A stretch of DNA of 64,000 nt from Streptomyces sp. B21-105 (GTDB taxonomy: Bacteria > Actinomycetota > Actinomycetes > Streptomycetales > Streptomycetaceae), in the NCBI RefSeq assembly GCF_036898465.1, contig NZ_JARUMJ010000001.1, positions 9,052,001-9,116,000 on the forward strand, in the 5' to 3' direction. The notes below the pieces were generated by a model. That model searched no databases. It was not told the DNA's origin and saw only the letters and a list, made by a program, of their open reading frames with translations. Made by a program: the position numbers and the translations under genes. Positions 52,660 to 62,093 of the stretch are shown piece after piece; position 1 is the first letter of the stretch, and each line of letters starts with the position of its first letter.

Positions 52660-54003
52660 GTGGAAGAACGGGGAACGACCACAGGGGTACGCGACCGGTC
52701 GGCGGCGGAGACGGCGGACGGTGGCGACGGGCGGTCCCGTCGCGTCGAGCGCATCATGTCCGCCATCAACCGCGAACCGCTGACCGCACCGCACCGCACC
52801 CGCAATGACGCGGTCCTCGCGCTGGGCGTCGCCGTGCTCGCCCTAGCCATCACCCTGACGGGCGGCGAAGGGACCCGGCCCGACCATCTCAGCTGGATGC
52901 TGCTGCTCGCCGGGCACGTGCCCCTCTTATGGCGGCGCCGCAGTCCGGTGGTGGCCCTGCTCGGGGTGGTGGCCTGTATGGCTCCGTACTACGCCTTCGA
53001 CTACAACCCTGCCCTGCCCACACCCGCGATCGTCCTGGCGCTCTACACCGTCGCGGCGACCGGCACCGTACGCCGCACGCTGCTCACCGGTGTCGCCGTC
53101 CTCGTCCCGACACTGATCAGCAACGGCCTCACCAACTCGGACGGGGCGCTGGAGTCCCTGGAGATCTCCGGCTGGATCATCGCGGTCCTGTTCGTCGGTA
53201 TCGACGTCCGCTACTACCGCTTGTACGTCGCCTCCGTCGTCGAGCGGGCCGAACGGGCGGAGCGCACCCGGGAGGAGGAGGCCAGGCGCCGCGTCGCCGA
53301 GGAACGGCTGCGGGTCGCCCGTGACCTGCACGACCTGCTCGCCCACAGCATCACGCTCATCGGCGTGCAGACGTCCGTGGCGGCCCACGTCCTCACCGCC
53401 GACCCCGAGCGCCTCGACCGCAAGGCCGTCGCGCAAGCGCTGGACGACATCGCGGGGACCTGCCGGATCGCCCGGGGGGAACTGCGTACGACGCTGGAGG
53501 TGCTGCGGGCGCATGACACGGTCGTGGGAGTGGACGCGGATCCGGGGCTCGGTTCCGTGTCCGGTTCTGTTTCCGGGGCCGAGGACATGCGGGGGCCGCT
53601 GCCCGGGATCGACGGGCTGGCCGATCTCGCGGAGACCGGCCGGGTGGCCGGGGCCAAGGTCGAACTGTCCGTCCGCGCGGACGACATCCCGCCCTCCGTG
53701 GGCGCCGCCGCGTACCGGATCGTGCAGGAGGCGCTCACCAACGCCGTACGTCACGGCGGCCGCGAGGACCTCACCGTGCGAGTGGGTCTGTGGACCGCGG
53801 ACGGCGCACTGCGGGTGAGTGTCAGGGACGACGGCTCGGGCGGCGGGGTGGGCCCGTCCGACGGCACCCCGGGGTTCGGGCTCATCGGAATGCGGGAGCG
53901 GGCCCGTAGCGTGGGCGGCACACTGGACGCCGGCCCGGGGCCCGCCGAGGGCTTCGAGGTGACCGCCACACTGCCGCTGTCCCGGGAGGACGAGGTTCGA
54001 TGA
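52660..54003 (+). CDS. Sensor histidine kinase (HisKA_3 type)
   Basis: 447 aa from the GTG at 52660, preceded by GGAAGATGGAG. About five membrane segments in residues ~50-190 with very short loops, implying membrane-embedded sensing. Coiled stretch AERTREEEARRRVAEERLRV, then the phospho-acceptor His in ARDLHDLLAHSITLI. ATPase domain with AAYRIVQEALTNAVRHGG (N box) and GFGLIGMRERARSVGGTL. It overlaps the response regulator by ATGA. Confidence 0.92.
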   Translation: MEERGTTTGVRDRSAAETADGGDGRSRRVERIMSAINREPLTAPHRTRNDAVLALGVAVLALAITLTGGEGTRPDHLSWMLLLAGHVPLLWRRRSPVVALLGVVACMAPYYAFDYNPALPTPAIVLALYTVAATGTVRRTLLTGVAVLVPTLISNGLTNSDGALESLEISGWIIAVLFVGIDVRYYRLYVASVVERAERAERTREEEARRRVAEERLRVARDLHDLLAHSITLIGVQTSVAAHVLTADPERLDRKAVAQALDDIAGTCRIARGELRTTLEVLRAHDTVVGVDADPGLGSVSGSVSGAEDMRGPLPGIDGLADLAETGRVAGAKVELSVRADDIPPSVGAAAYRIVQEALTNAVRHGGREDLTVRVGLWTADGALRVSVRDDGSGGGVGPSDGTPGFGLIGMRERARSVGGTLDAGPGPAEGFEVTATLPLSREDEVR

Positions 54004-54671
54004 CCATCCGCGTACTGCTGGCCGACGACCAGAACCTCGTACGGGCCTCCTTCGCGATGCTCGTCTCGTCGGCAGGCGACATGGAGGTCGTCGCCGAGGC
54101 GGGCACCGGGCGGGAGGCCGTGGCGCTGGCCCGGTCGGCGCGGGCCGATCTCATCGTGATGGACATCCGCATGCCCGACCTCGACGGGATCGAGGCGACC
54201 CGGCTCATCGCCGCCGACGAGGCTCTCGCGGGGGTGAAGGTGCTCGTCCTGACGACGTACGAGACCGACGAGCACATCGTCGAGGCACTGCGGGCCGGGG
54301 CGTCCGGCTTCCTCGTGAAGGACATCAGGCCGGCCGAACTCCTCGACGCCATCCGCACGGTGGCCGCGGGGGACTCCCTCCTCTCGCCCGGTCCCACCTC
54401 GCGGCTGATCGCACGCTTTCTGCGCGCGCCGAACACCGGGACGACCCCCGCGGTGGGCGGGCTGAGCGGGCTGTCCGAACGGGAACGGCAGGTGCTCGCG
54501 CTGGTCGCGCGCGGTCTCAACAACCCCGAGATCGCCGACGCGTTGGGACTCAGCCCGCTGACCGCGAAGACCCATGTCAGCCGGATCATGGGCAAGTTGG
54601 GGGCGCGGGACCGGGCGCAACTGGTGATCGTGGCATACGAGTCGGGGCTTGTGATACCTGGGACTGTCTGA
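54000..54671 (+). CDS. NarL/LuxR-type response regulator
   Basis: 223 aa. Receiver domain with ADDQNLVRASFA, phospho-acceptor Asp in ADLIVMDIRMPDLDGIEA, Thr and Lys at VLVLTTYETDEHIVEAL and FLVKDIRPAELLDAI. C-terminal LuxR HTH: LSERERQVLALVARGLNNPE and LSPLTAKTHVSRIMGKLGAR. Partner of the kinase just upstream. Confidence 0.95.
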   Translation: MTIRVLLADDQNLVRASFAMLVSSAGDMEVVAEAGTGREAVALARSARADLIVMDIRMPDLDGIEATRLIAADEALAGVKVLVLTTYETDEHIVEALRAGASGFLVKDIRPAELLDAIRTVAAGDSLLSPGPTSRLIARFLRAPNTGTTPAVGGLSGLSERERQVLALVARGLNNPEIADALGLSPLTAKTHVSRIMGKLGARDRAQLVIVAYESGLVIPGTV

Positions 54672-54839
54672 GTTCGGGCCGACTTCGAGGCGGGTTCAGG
54701 TTGCGTTCAGGGGGAGGGCAGACAGTCGGAAGTGTTCGGTCCGCGTTCGTCCCGGCTCACTCAACCTGCGCAAGCGCTGGGCAGTCCTACCGGATGCCGA
54801 GATCGGAACAGGCATCCGACCGCTCGACTGAGGAGAAGG

Positions 54840-55220
54840 ATGGCGAATCTGAACACGCAGACGACCTGGATTGACGCACGTGAACGACTGCCGCGGGAGG
54901 GTGTACCGGTGGCGGCGGCGATCACGGGCCGGTACCCGGCTGACAGCGCTGAGTCCGAGAACGCGGTGGAGGAGGCGTTCTGGCTGGTGAGGCCGATGTA
55001 CTTCACGACTCGGCACTTCAGTGAGGACGGAACGGAACACAGGGACTGCTTCGTCGACTCTGACGGATATGTCCGTCTGCCCTACGGCATTGCCGACGAT
55101 GACACGGTGACTCACTGGGCTGAGCTGCCCACCCTGCCGGGCAGGACGACACACCTCGTTCTCGGGGACGACGTGCAGCCGGCGCTCCAGGATGCGTGGC
55201 GTGCTCGCCCTGGCACCTGA
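54840..55220 (+). CDS. DUF551-like small protein
   Basis: 126 aa from the ATG at 54840, preceded by GAGGAGAAGG. TTWIDARERLPREGVPVAAA near the start and DDDTVTHWAELPTLPG near the end match the 'WIsvkerLP...vtHWmpLP' framework of DUF551 proteins, often phage-encoded and of unknown role. It stands alone. Confidence 0.6.
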   Translation: MANLNTQTTWIDARERLPREGVPVAAAITGRYPADSAESENAVEEAFWLVRPMYFTTRHFSEDGTEHRDCFVDSDGYVRLPYGIADDDTVTHWAELPTLPGRTTHLVLGDDVQPALQDAWRARPGT

Positions 55221-55282
55221 CACACGTCCTGTTTCGGATGCGGAGTCGCTTGAACTGGTGCAGCCAGGCGAAGGCGCGCTTG

Positions 55283-56369
55283 TCAGCGAGCCGGTGGGGT
55301 GAGGGTGGTGCGGTCGAACGGGCCACCATGTGAGGCGGCGTACGTGACGGCCTCGTTGACGGCGTTGAGGCCGAACGACCGGACCCGTTCGGTGGCGAGG
55401 TCCAGGGTGCCCGAGGCGAGGAGCCGGATGATGCCGACGTTCGCTGTACGCGGGTACATCCACTGGCCGCGCACGGTGATCGAGTTGCGCATGATCCATG
55501 GGTACGGGAGGGCGAGGTCGTCGCCGCCGAGCATGCCGACGCCGCCCATGAGAACGACGCGGCCGTATTCGCGCACGGTCATGGCTGCCGTGCGCGCTGC
55601 CGAGCTGGGTGCGCTCGGCGGTAGCAGGTCGATCACCATGTCGATCGGGCCGTCGGCCGCCGCGGACATCGCCGCGCGGTCGCCGGCCTCGTCCCCGGTG
55701 AGCGGAACCGGGCGCACGAGCGGACCGAACCGATCGGCGAGGAGGTCGAGCGCGGCCTGGTTGCGGCCTGGGGCGACCACGCGGCCCGCCCCCATGGCAA
55801 GCGCCACCGCAACCGCGCTACTGCCGAGGTTGCCGGTGGCCCCGCTGACGAGCAGCGTCTCACCGGCTGCGAGCCCGCCGGCCAGCAGCCCGCCGTAAGG
55901 GATGACGTGCACGCCGAGCGCGGCCCAGCGGGCCGGGTCGTCCCCCGCCGCTGAGGGGAGCGGGAAGACGTTCTCCGTCGGGACCCGCATGAGCTCGGCG
56001 AACGAACCGTCGTGCAGGCACAGGGCGAGGCGCGCGCCCCTCGCCGCGGGAACTCCAGCCCTGGAGCGTGATGTCGGGCGTCAAGGCGTCATCACGCGAG
56101 CGCACCGTCGAGTCGCACCACACCAGGTCGCCGGGGCGCAGCCGGGTGGCGTCGGAGCCCACGTGGACGACCCGTCCCACGCCGCCGATCCCGGGCACGA
56201 CGGGAGGGACCAGGGGGTAGTTCCGCTCGCCGCTGAAGACCTCAGCCGCGTAGGGCGCCACGCTGGCGGCGAGGACCTCGACCACCACCTCGCCGCCGCC
56301 GGCCTCGGGGTCGGGAACCTCCCGCACCGTGAGCGGGGCACCGAACTGCGTCAGAACTGCTGCTCGCAC
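55283..56369 (-). pseudogene. MDR-family quinone oxidoreductase/alcohol dehydrogenase, frameshifted
   Basis: The GTG start at 56369 gives VRAAVLTQFGAPLTVREVPD, a GroES-like domain with GIGGVGRVVHVG. Near 56040, in a run of G and C, the frame must shift to continue as LALCLHDGSFAELMRVPTEN, then the Rossmann motif LLVSGATGNLGSSAVAVALA. The length is one base more than a multiple of three. The restored protein would be ~361 aa, zinc-independent. It is divergent from the LysR gene, a classic regulator/target pair. Confidence 0.8.
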
Positions 56370-56458
56370 CTGATGACCTCCGTGTTCGTCCGTGTTCGTC
56401 GGGATCGACACTAGGAACCCGGCGGGCATGCGGGAAGCGACGATCAAGCATCTGTGGT

Positions 56459-56473
56459 ATGCGTATCTCGCAT
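56459..56473. promoter_or_regulatory. Palindrome at the LysR start (ATGCG-N5-CGCAT)
   Basis: Perfect 5-bp arms around TATCT, overlapping the presumed ATG of the LysR gene at 56472. The symmetry and T-N11-A type spacing fit a LysR-regulator box for the divergent oxidoreductase. Confidence 0.5.
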
Positions 56474-56860
56474 GGACATCTCCAGTCCTGCGGCAGATCG
56501 CCGAGTCCGGCAGCTTCACCGCAGCAGCCACCCGGCTCGGCTACACACAGTCGGCGGTCTCACGCCAGGCCGCCGCCCTCGAACGAAGCGCGGGCACCGC
56601 CCTATTCGAACGCCGCCCTGACGGAGTGCGGCTCACCCCCGCGGGTCTGACTCTGCTGCGCCACGCTCGCACGATCCTGGACTGTCTGACGGCGGCCGAG
56701 GGCGACCTCACCGGCACCGTCCCGCGTACCGAACTGGTGCGGCTCGGACTGTTCCTGAGCGCGGGCGCGGCCATCCTGCCGCTCTCGCTCACCCACCTCG
56801 CGGCGACCGACCCGCAGATCACGGTCACCACGACCGAGGGCACCACGACGCTCGGCGAGA
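56472..56860 (+). pseudogene. LysR-family regulator, truncated by an IS
   Basis: HTH: RQIAESGSFTAAATRLGYTQ followed by SAVSRQAAALERSAGTALFE and RRPDGVRLTPAGLTLLRHAR. The natural ATG at 56472 (MDISS) is in a different frame from the HTH, so a frameshift lies near 56485. The ligand-binding domain ends after TTTEGTTTLGE, where IS1380 sequence takes over at about 56860. Only ~130 of ~300 residues remain. Confidence 0.75.
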
Positions 56861-57907
56861 GCCGTCGCCCGGGAGATCGCCTGGCTCCAGGCCGCTGAGA
56901 CCACCGGCGGCATACCCGCAGCCCGCGCCGGTAGCCGCGACCTGCCGAGCCTGGTCCTGGACCTCGACGCCACCCTCGTCACCTGCCACTCGGAGAAGAA
57001 CAGGCAGCGCCGACCTACAAACGCGGCTACGGCTACCACCCGCTGCTGTGCTTCCTGGACAACACCGGCGAAGCCCTGGCCGGGGTACTGCGGCCGGGCA
57101 ATGCCGGCGCCAACACCGCCGCCGACCACATCGCAGTCCTGGACGCTGCCTTGGCCCAGATCCCCGACGCCCACCGCCACGGCACCGACATCCTCATCCG
57201 CGCCGACAGCGCCGGAGGCGCGAAAGTCTTCCTCGCACACGTTCGAGCACTGCGCGAGCGGGGAATCCACACCTTCTTCTCCGTCGGATACGCCGTCACC
57301 GAACCAGTCCGCCGCGCAATCCGTGCCCTGCCCGACCACCTGTGGCACCCCGCGCTGGAGCAGGACGGCACCCTGCACACGTGGCAGAACTGACCGGAAC
57401 GGTGGACCTGGCGGACCACCCGGACGGCACCCGGATCATCGTCCGGCGCGAGCGCCCACATCCCGGCGCCCAGTTGTCCTTGTTCGATCTCGACGAGGGT
57501 ATGCGCCACCAGGTCTTCCTCACCCCCCACGACGAAGGCTCCCTGCAGCATCTGGAAGTCCGCCACCGTGCGCACGCCCGCGTCGAGGACCGCATCCGCT
57601 GCGGCAAGAACACTGGTCTCGGCCGCTTCCCCTCCCGCCACTTCGCCATCAACGCTGCCTGGCTGGAGCTTGCTCTGACCGCCGTCGACCTGCTCGCCTG
57701 AACCCAAGTTCTGCTACTGAACGGCGAATCGGCCTCCGTCGAGCCGAAGAAGTGGCCTCCGTCGAGCCGAAGAAGCTCCGCTACCGGCTGCTGCACGCAG
57801 CCGCCCGCATCACCCGCGGCGGGCGCCGCCTTTACCTGCGGATCTCCGCTACCTGGCCCTGGTGGAGCACCCGACCCGAGCGTCGGGCCTCGGCCATGCT
57901 CGCCTGA
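56860..57907 (+). pseudogene. IS1380-family transposase remnant
   Basis: Pieces in order: SLVLDLDATLVTCHSEK (first Asp region), YHPLLCFLDNTGEALAGVLR, DILIRADSAGGAKVFLAHVR (second Asp), then a shifted frame with DGTRIIVRRERPHPGAQLSL, HRAHARVEDRIRCGKNTGLG and NAAWLELALTAVDLLA. After a tandem duplication the end reads KKLRYRLLHAAARITRGGRR. The N-terminal HTH part is missing and there are at least three frame changes. Confidence 0.82.
57731..57776 (+). repeat. 23-bp tandem duplication inside the IS1380 remnant
   Basis: Two consecutive copies of a 23-mer beginning GGCCTCCGTCGAGCCGAAGA; the last base differs. Being not a multiple of three, it shifts the frame at the conserved EPKK segment. Confidence 0.9.
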
Positions 57908-57980
57908 CGGCAAGCGGCCAACAACCACGGGTCGCCGCGATCAGCCCGGCTGATCACTCCCAACCGAAACGCGGAGGCTA

Positions 57981-58848
57981 AGACTTGTCCCGTAACTGCT
58001 GGTCACGGGTGAGATGATCTTGTTGTGTCTGGTGTGATCACGGCGTCGGAGCCTTCCTGGATAGCCCCGTTCACCGGGCTGAGCCCGCGTCAGTTCGGGA
58101 AGCTGATCACAGCGTTGCGGCGCGAGGGTGCGGACCCGGTACGCAAGGGCCGGCCGTGGAGCCTGCCGCTGGAGGACCGTGTACTGCTGGTCGCCGCCTA
58201 CTGGCGGACCAACCTCACGCTGCGCCAACTGGCGCCGCTGTTCGGGGTGTCGAAGTCGGCCGCCGACCGCATCATCGGCCACCTCGGACCGGCGCTCGCC
58301 CTCCAGCAACGCAAGCGGTTCCGCAAGGATGCCGTGCTGATCGTGGACGGCACCCTGGTCCCCACACGCGATCACCAGGTCGCCGAGCAGTCGAAGAACT
58401 ACCGCTACTCGACCAACCACCAGGTCATCATCGACGCCGACACCCGGCTCGTCGTCGCCGTCGGCCGCCCGTTGCCCGGCAACCGCAACGACTGCAAGGC
58501 GTGGGAACTGTCCGGCGCAAAGGACGCCGTCGGCAAGACAACGGTCATCGCGGACGGCGGCTACCGAGGCACCGGCCTGGTCATCCCGCACCGCCGCGAA
58601 CCCGGCCAGGCCGAACTCCCTGACTGGAAAGAGGAACACAACACCTCCCACCGCAAAGTCCGCGCCCGCGTCGAGCACGCCTTCGCCCGCATGAAGACCT
58701 GGAAGATCCTCCGCGACTGCCGCCTCAAGGGCGATGGCGTCCACCACGCCATGCTCGGCATCGCCCGCCTGCACAACCTCACCCTCGCCGGGTGACGGAG
58801 AAACGGCAGGCCATCCAGCACGTCAAAGATCATTTACGGGACAGCGCT
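57981..58848 (+). mobile_element. Complete IS5-type element, 868 bp
   Basis: Inverted ends AGACTTGTCCCGTAACTG and (reverse complement of the right end) AGCGCTGTCCCGTAAATG, flanked by TA on both sides (57979-57980 and 58849-58850). One intact transposase gene inside. A deleted copy is at 36945. Confidence 0.88.
58025..58795 (+). CDS. IS5-type transposase (HTH_Tnp_4 + DDE_Tnp_4), intact
   Basis: 256 aa, GTG start. N-terminal HTH: WRTNLTLRQLAPLFGVSKSA. DDE residues: VLIVDGTLVPTRDHQ, TTVIADGGYRGTGLVIP and RVEHAFARMKTWKILRDCRL. There is no frame damage. With intact ends, this element could still transpose. Confidence 0.9.
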   Translation: MSGVITASEPSWIAPFTGLSPRQFGKLITALRREGADPVRKGRPWSLPLEDRVLLVAAYWRTNLTLRQLAPLFGVSKSAADRIIGHLGPALALQQRKRFRKDAVLIVDGTLVPTRDHQVAEQSKNYRYSTNHQVIIDADTRLVVAVGRPLPGNRNDCKAWELSGAKDAVGKTTVIADGGYRGTGLVIPHRREPGQAELPDWKEEHNTSHRKVRARVEHAFARMKTWKILRDCRLKGDGVHHAMLGIARLHNLTLAG

Positions 58849-59421
58849 TAGTGATGGCAGTCGACGCAGCACCCGGGGAAAGCGCAGGGCACCCGCACCA
58901 CAAACCTCATAAAGTCACGACCGTCTCACTGGACTTGAAATCTTCCGGCAGCCCCTGGACTTCGGGCCCAGTTGCGACGGGCCTTGATTCTCGTGCGGGT
59001 GTCGAACGGCGCTCCGGAGAGTACTCCCGTCGGAGTAACGTCGTACCGCCTGTCTCCCGAGGGATGACGACCGCAGTATGACGAAACAGCACGGAATCGG
59101 GCCTAGCGTTGGGGCTATGCCGGAACTTGATAGTCCACTGCGGAGTTTCGGGGTGGCCACCAAGGCGCTGGCGACGGCGTTCCCTGTCGCCGCATGCGGG
59201 GTCACACGCCGACAACAGTGCGGGGCCCGCTGCGGCCGGCCCGCACAGCGCGCACGCGGACGGTCGTCAGCTCCACCACAGCCGCTGCGCACCGGCGAGC
59301 GGTTCCTCGACCTGAGCGCTGCCGCGGTGCGCGAGCAGGACGCGAAGACCCCCTGAAGCATCTCGCAGACGGATGCCGTACGGATACCTCACCACACCAA
59401 CGCCTGAAGAGAGGGACTGAC
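58849..59421. other. Gene-poor region before the amidohydrolase
   Basis: A short plus-strand frame (59078-59356; PELDSPLRSFGVATKALATA and a terminal RFLDLSAAAVREQDAKTP) may be two ends of a small regulator joined by deletion, but I cannot name it. Otherwise nothing is supported. GC content is lower than in flanking genes around 58900-59090. Confidence 0.35.
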
Positions 59422-60558
59422 ATGAAGCCCATGGGACGCCGCGGCTTTCTCACCGCCAGCACGGCACTTGGCATTGGTGCCGGCTTGTCCACGCACGCCA
59501 TTCTCTCGGAAGCGAGCGAGAACGAGACTTCGGACAAGACTTTGGACATTTCACGGCGGGACCAGGACCTGCCCTTCATCGGCACGGAGGAGACCTTTTC
59601 GACTCCCACGTTGTTGAAGCTGAACTCCATCAATCAGGATCACATAGCGTTCCTTGAGGAAATTGGTCTTTCGGATCTAGGTCAACGCCGCATCGGCGAT
59701 ATGGATGCGGGGGGACTCAACGTTCAAATCCTCTCTGCTCATACACCCTCCGTGCAAAATGTCCCTGGGCAGAGGGGCATCGACCTTGCTAATCGTCTTA
59801 ACCGGCAACTTGTAGACGGGCCAATCGCCAAATATCCGGACCGCTTCAGGGCTTTCGCCACCTTGCCCTTGCAGAGCCCGGAGGCGGCGGCGGATGAACT
59901 GGAACGCTCGGTTCGGGAAGATGGCTTCTTGGGCGCACTGACCAACGGACACATCGCGAAGAAGTATCTCGATCATCCCGATTTCGAGCCTGTGCTGGCA
60001 CGTGCCGTTGCTCTCGATGTGCCGATCTACCTGCATCCCGGCTATCCAGCTGACGAGGTCTTCAAGATCTACTACAGCACCACGCGGTCTAAATACACGG
60101 AAGAGTACCAAGACTACATTTTCAGTGGGTCTGGATATGGCTGGCACCAGGAGGTGTTGACCCAATGCATTCGGATGATCGCGTACGGGGTTTTCGACAG
60201 ATTCCCCAAACTGAAAATCATCATCGGCCACATGGGCGAAGGTCTTCCCTTCTACTACGAGCGGATCGTCAATGACATGGGCGAGCCAACCAAAGACTCG
60301 CTCGAGAAGCCCATCGGGAAATACTTCCAGGACAACTTCTGGGTCACAACCAGCGCATTTCCCCAGACCGAACTGCTCGATCTCCTGCTGAAGTACATAA
60401 GCGTGGATCGAGTGATGTTCGCAACCGACTACCCGTTCGCGGACATAAAGGAGCAGGCCGACTGGTTTCGCGGAGTCGATTTGCCACGCGAAGACAAGGA
60501 AAAGATTGCATTCCGAAATGCAGAGAAACTGTTTAGAATGAAAGTGCCCGTGAAGTGA
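59422..60558 (+). CDS. Tat-exported amidohydrolase (ACMSD/dihydroxybenzoate decarboxylase family)
   Basis: 378 aa. Leader GRRGFLTASTALGIGAGLS has the twin-arginine pattern and a hydrophobic stretch. In the barrel, PIYLHPGYPADEVF (metal His), IIIGHMGEGLPFYYERI (second His/Glu) and VMFATDYPFADIKEQAD (Asp) match the amidohydrolase_2 family, whose members decarboxylate or hydrolyse aromatic acids. The usual N-terminal HxH is not visible, so the metal site may be reduced. Codon use is clearly less GC-biased than in the neighbours (many A/T third positions), a sign of transfer. Confidence 0.85.
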   Translation: MKPMGRRGFLTASTALGIGAGLSTHAILSEASENETSDKTLDISRRDQDLPFIGTEETFSTPTLLKLNSINQDHIAFLEEIGLSDLGQRRIGDMDAGGLNVQILSAHTPSVQNVPGQRGIDLANRLNRQLVDGPIAKYPDRFRAFATLPLQSPEAAADELERSVREDGFLGALTNGHIAKKYLDHPDFEPVLARAVALDVPIYLHPGYPADEVFKIYYSTTRSKYTEEYQDYIFSGSGYGWHQEVLTQCIRMIAYGVFDRFPKLKIIIGHMGEGLPFYYERIVNDMGEPTKDSLEKPIGKYFQDNFWVTTSAFPQTELLDLLLKYISVDRVMFATDYPFADIKEQADWFRGVDLPREDKEKIAFRNAEKLFRMKVPVK

Positions 60559-60844
60559 TACGCCGATGTCGGCCGGAGTGAAAGAATGCTTTACTGTAAG
60601 GCGAGAGTGCGGCCGAAGTATGCGGTGCGCGGCTGCCCCATAACGCGGTCTCATGCAGGCTCTTCTAAAGGCTGTTAGCGCCAGTTTGGACGGGCGGTCC
60701 GCTGCCATATCCACTACCCGGTATTTGCGCCGTTCGAATCCTGAGCTGGGCAAACGCGCAGCGAAGCTTTGCAAACAGGCACTCAGCGCCCCGGCCGCGT
60801 AGGGCGGCGGGGCGCGGTGCGGGGGTGAGTCGCGCGGCGCATGG

Positions 60845-61286
60845 TCAGTCGTCGGAGCTCAGGCCGCTGGCGCGGGCGATGCCGGCAGGCTCGCTGTAGA
60901 GGGCCTGCTGCCTCGGTGACGAAGTGACGGTGCTTTTCGCGCAACTCCTGCAGTTTCGCCGGGTCGTCGGCGGCGGAGGCTTCCACGATGGCGAAGCCGG
61001 GGCTGCCGTCGGGGCCGGGCATCTCCACGAGTCGGTGGTCCATGCGGCCGGTCAGGAGAATCGCCAGGACCGTCGCGTACTCCCGCTGCACATCATCGGT
61101 GAACTGTGAGGCGTCACCGACAGGGCCGGCCTGATGACCCTCGGCTATCAGGTGCGCTGTCTCGTGCACGGCCTTGGCCAGGACGTCGTACTGCTCGGGG
61201 TCCATGCGGGCCTTGAGCGTCTCCATGTAGAGGGAGACGTTGTCGATCCTGCCGTCGTCCGAGCCGGAGTCGTTCGCGTCGTTCAT
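60845..61286 (-). pseudogene. Unrecognised small protein, frameshifted near the C-terminus
   Basis: ATG at 61286: MNDANDSGSDDGRIDNVSLY, then VLAKAVHETAHLIAEGHQAG and TVLAILLTGRMDHRLVEMPG. After HRHFVTEA near 60910 the natural end appears in another frame (QQALYSEPAGIARASGLSSD). The length is one base over a multiple of three. If unshifted, the present frame runs on to 60783. Acidic helical protein, no known domain. Confidence 0.5.
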
Positions 61287-61484
61287 CTCGACAGCCTGGC
61301 CCGGGAGGCTGCAGGCGTCCAGGCCCGTACGCGGGGCGGCGCAGAGCGGTACAAGTACAAGTACCGGTATGGCGTCCATTCGGATCCGGCAGCCGGCCGT
61401 GGTGGACCGGGCCCGTCGAAGCGCTGTGCAGGCTCAGGCGGGCATCGGTGCCGGACGCAGCGACGCGAGCGGAGAGCGCCGGAG

Positions 61485-61928
61485 TCACCTCACGCTGACC
61501 GGTTCGGCCTCGTCGGCCAGGTCGGTCAGGATGTCGCTGATGCCCTCGATCAGCCGTGAGAAGTCCTTATCGCCCAGTCCTGCCCGCACGCACTCCACGA
61601 CACGGGCGGCCCATTCCACCCGCGAGGGAAGGTCCAGGTTGACACCCAACTCCTTGTTGGGGGCGAGCTCCTGGAAGATGAAGTGCAGGAAGCCAGCGGT
61701 CATCAGGGCGCCTGGTGCGGTGTATTGCCGGTGAGCCTCTGCCGCCGCCCGGACCAGGCCTTGGGCGTTGGCCGGGTCATACGTCTTCATCGCGGTGTCG
61801 AGCAGAGCCCACGCGCCTGCCAGGTGGGCATCCATTTGCCGGCGCCGCCCTGGGACGGGCGGATTGCCGAACCGGCGCGCCACTTTCCCATGCAACTCTG
61901 CGCGATCGATGACGTCATTGAGGTCCAT
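61485..61928 (-). CDS. Hypothetical helical protein
   Basis: 147 aa from the ATG at 61928 (MDLNDVIDRAELHGKVARRF). Predominantly helical, e.g. AHLAGAWALLDTAMKTYDPA, QGLVRAAAEAHRQYTAPGAL and DFSRLIEGISDILTDLADEA. Strong coding bias. No family recognised; accessory neighbourhood with the genes at 60845 and 62094 on the same strand. Confidence 0.6.
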   Translation of the reverse strand: MDLNDVIDRAELHGKVARRFGNPPVPGRRRQMDAHLAGAWALLDTAMKTYDPANAQGLVRAAAEAHRQYTAPGALMTAGFLHFIFQELAPNKELGVNLDLPSRVEWAARVVECVRAGLGDKDFSRLIEGISDILTDLADEAEPVSVR

Positions 61929-62093
61929 GCCCGTATCGCTATCCCGGTGGACAGCCGAGCGCATGAGACACAGCCGCAGGGCACGCCCCGTTCACCTCGA
62001 TGGCGCAGTGCCGCGAGCGGAGCGCCCGGCCGTACAGGATGCTCCCCGAGCAGGCAGCGGTGGCACGACACCGACCGCGGCACTGCCGGCACC

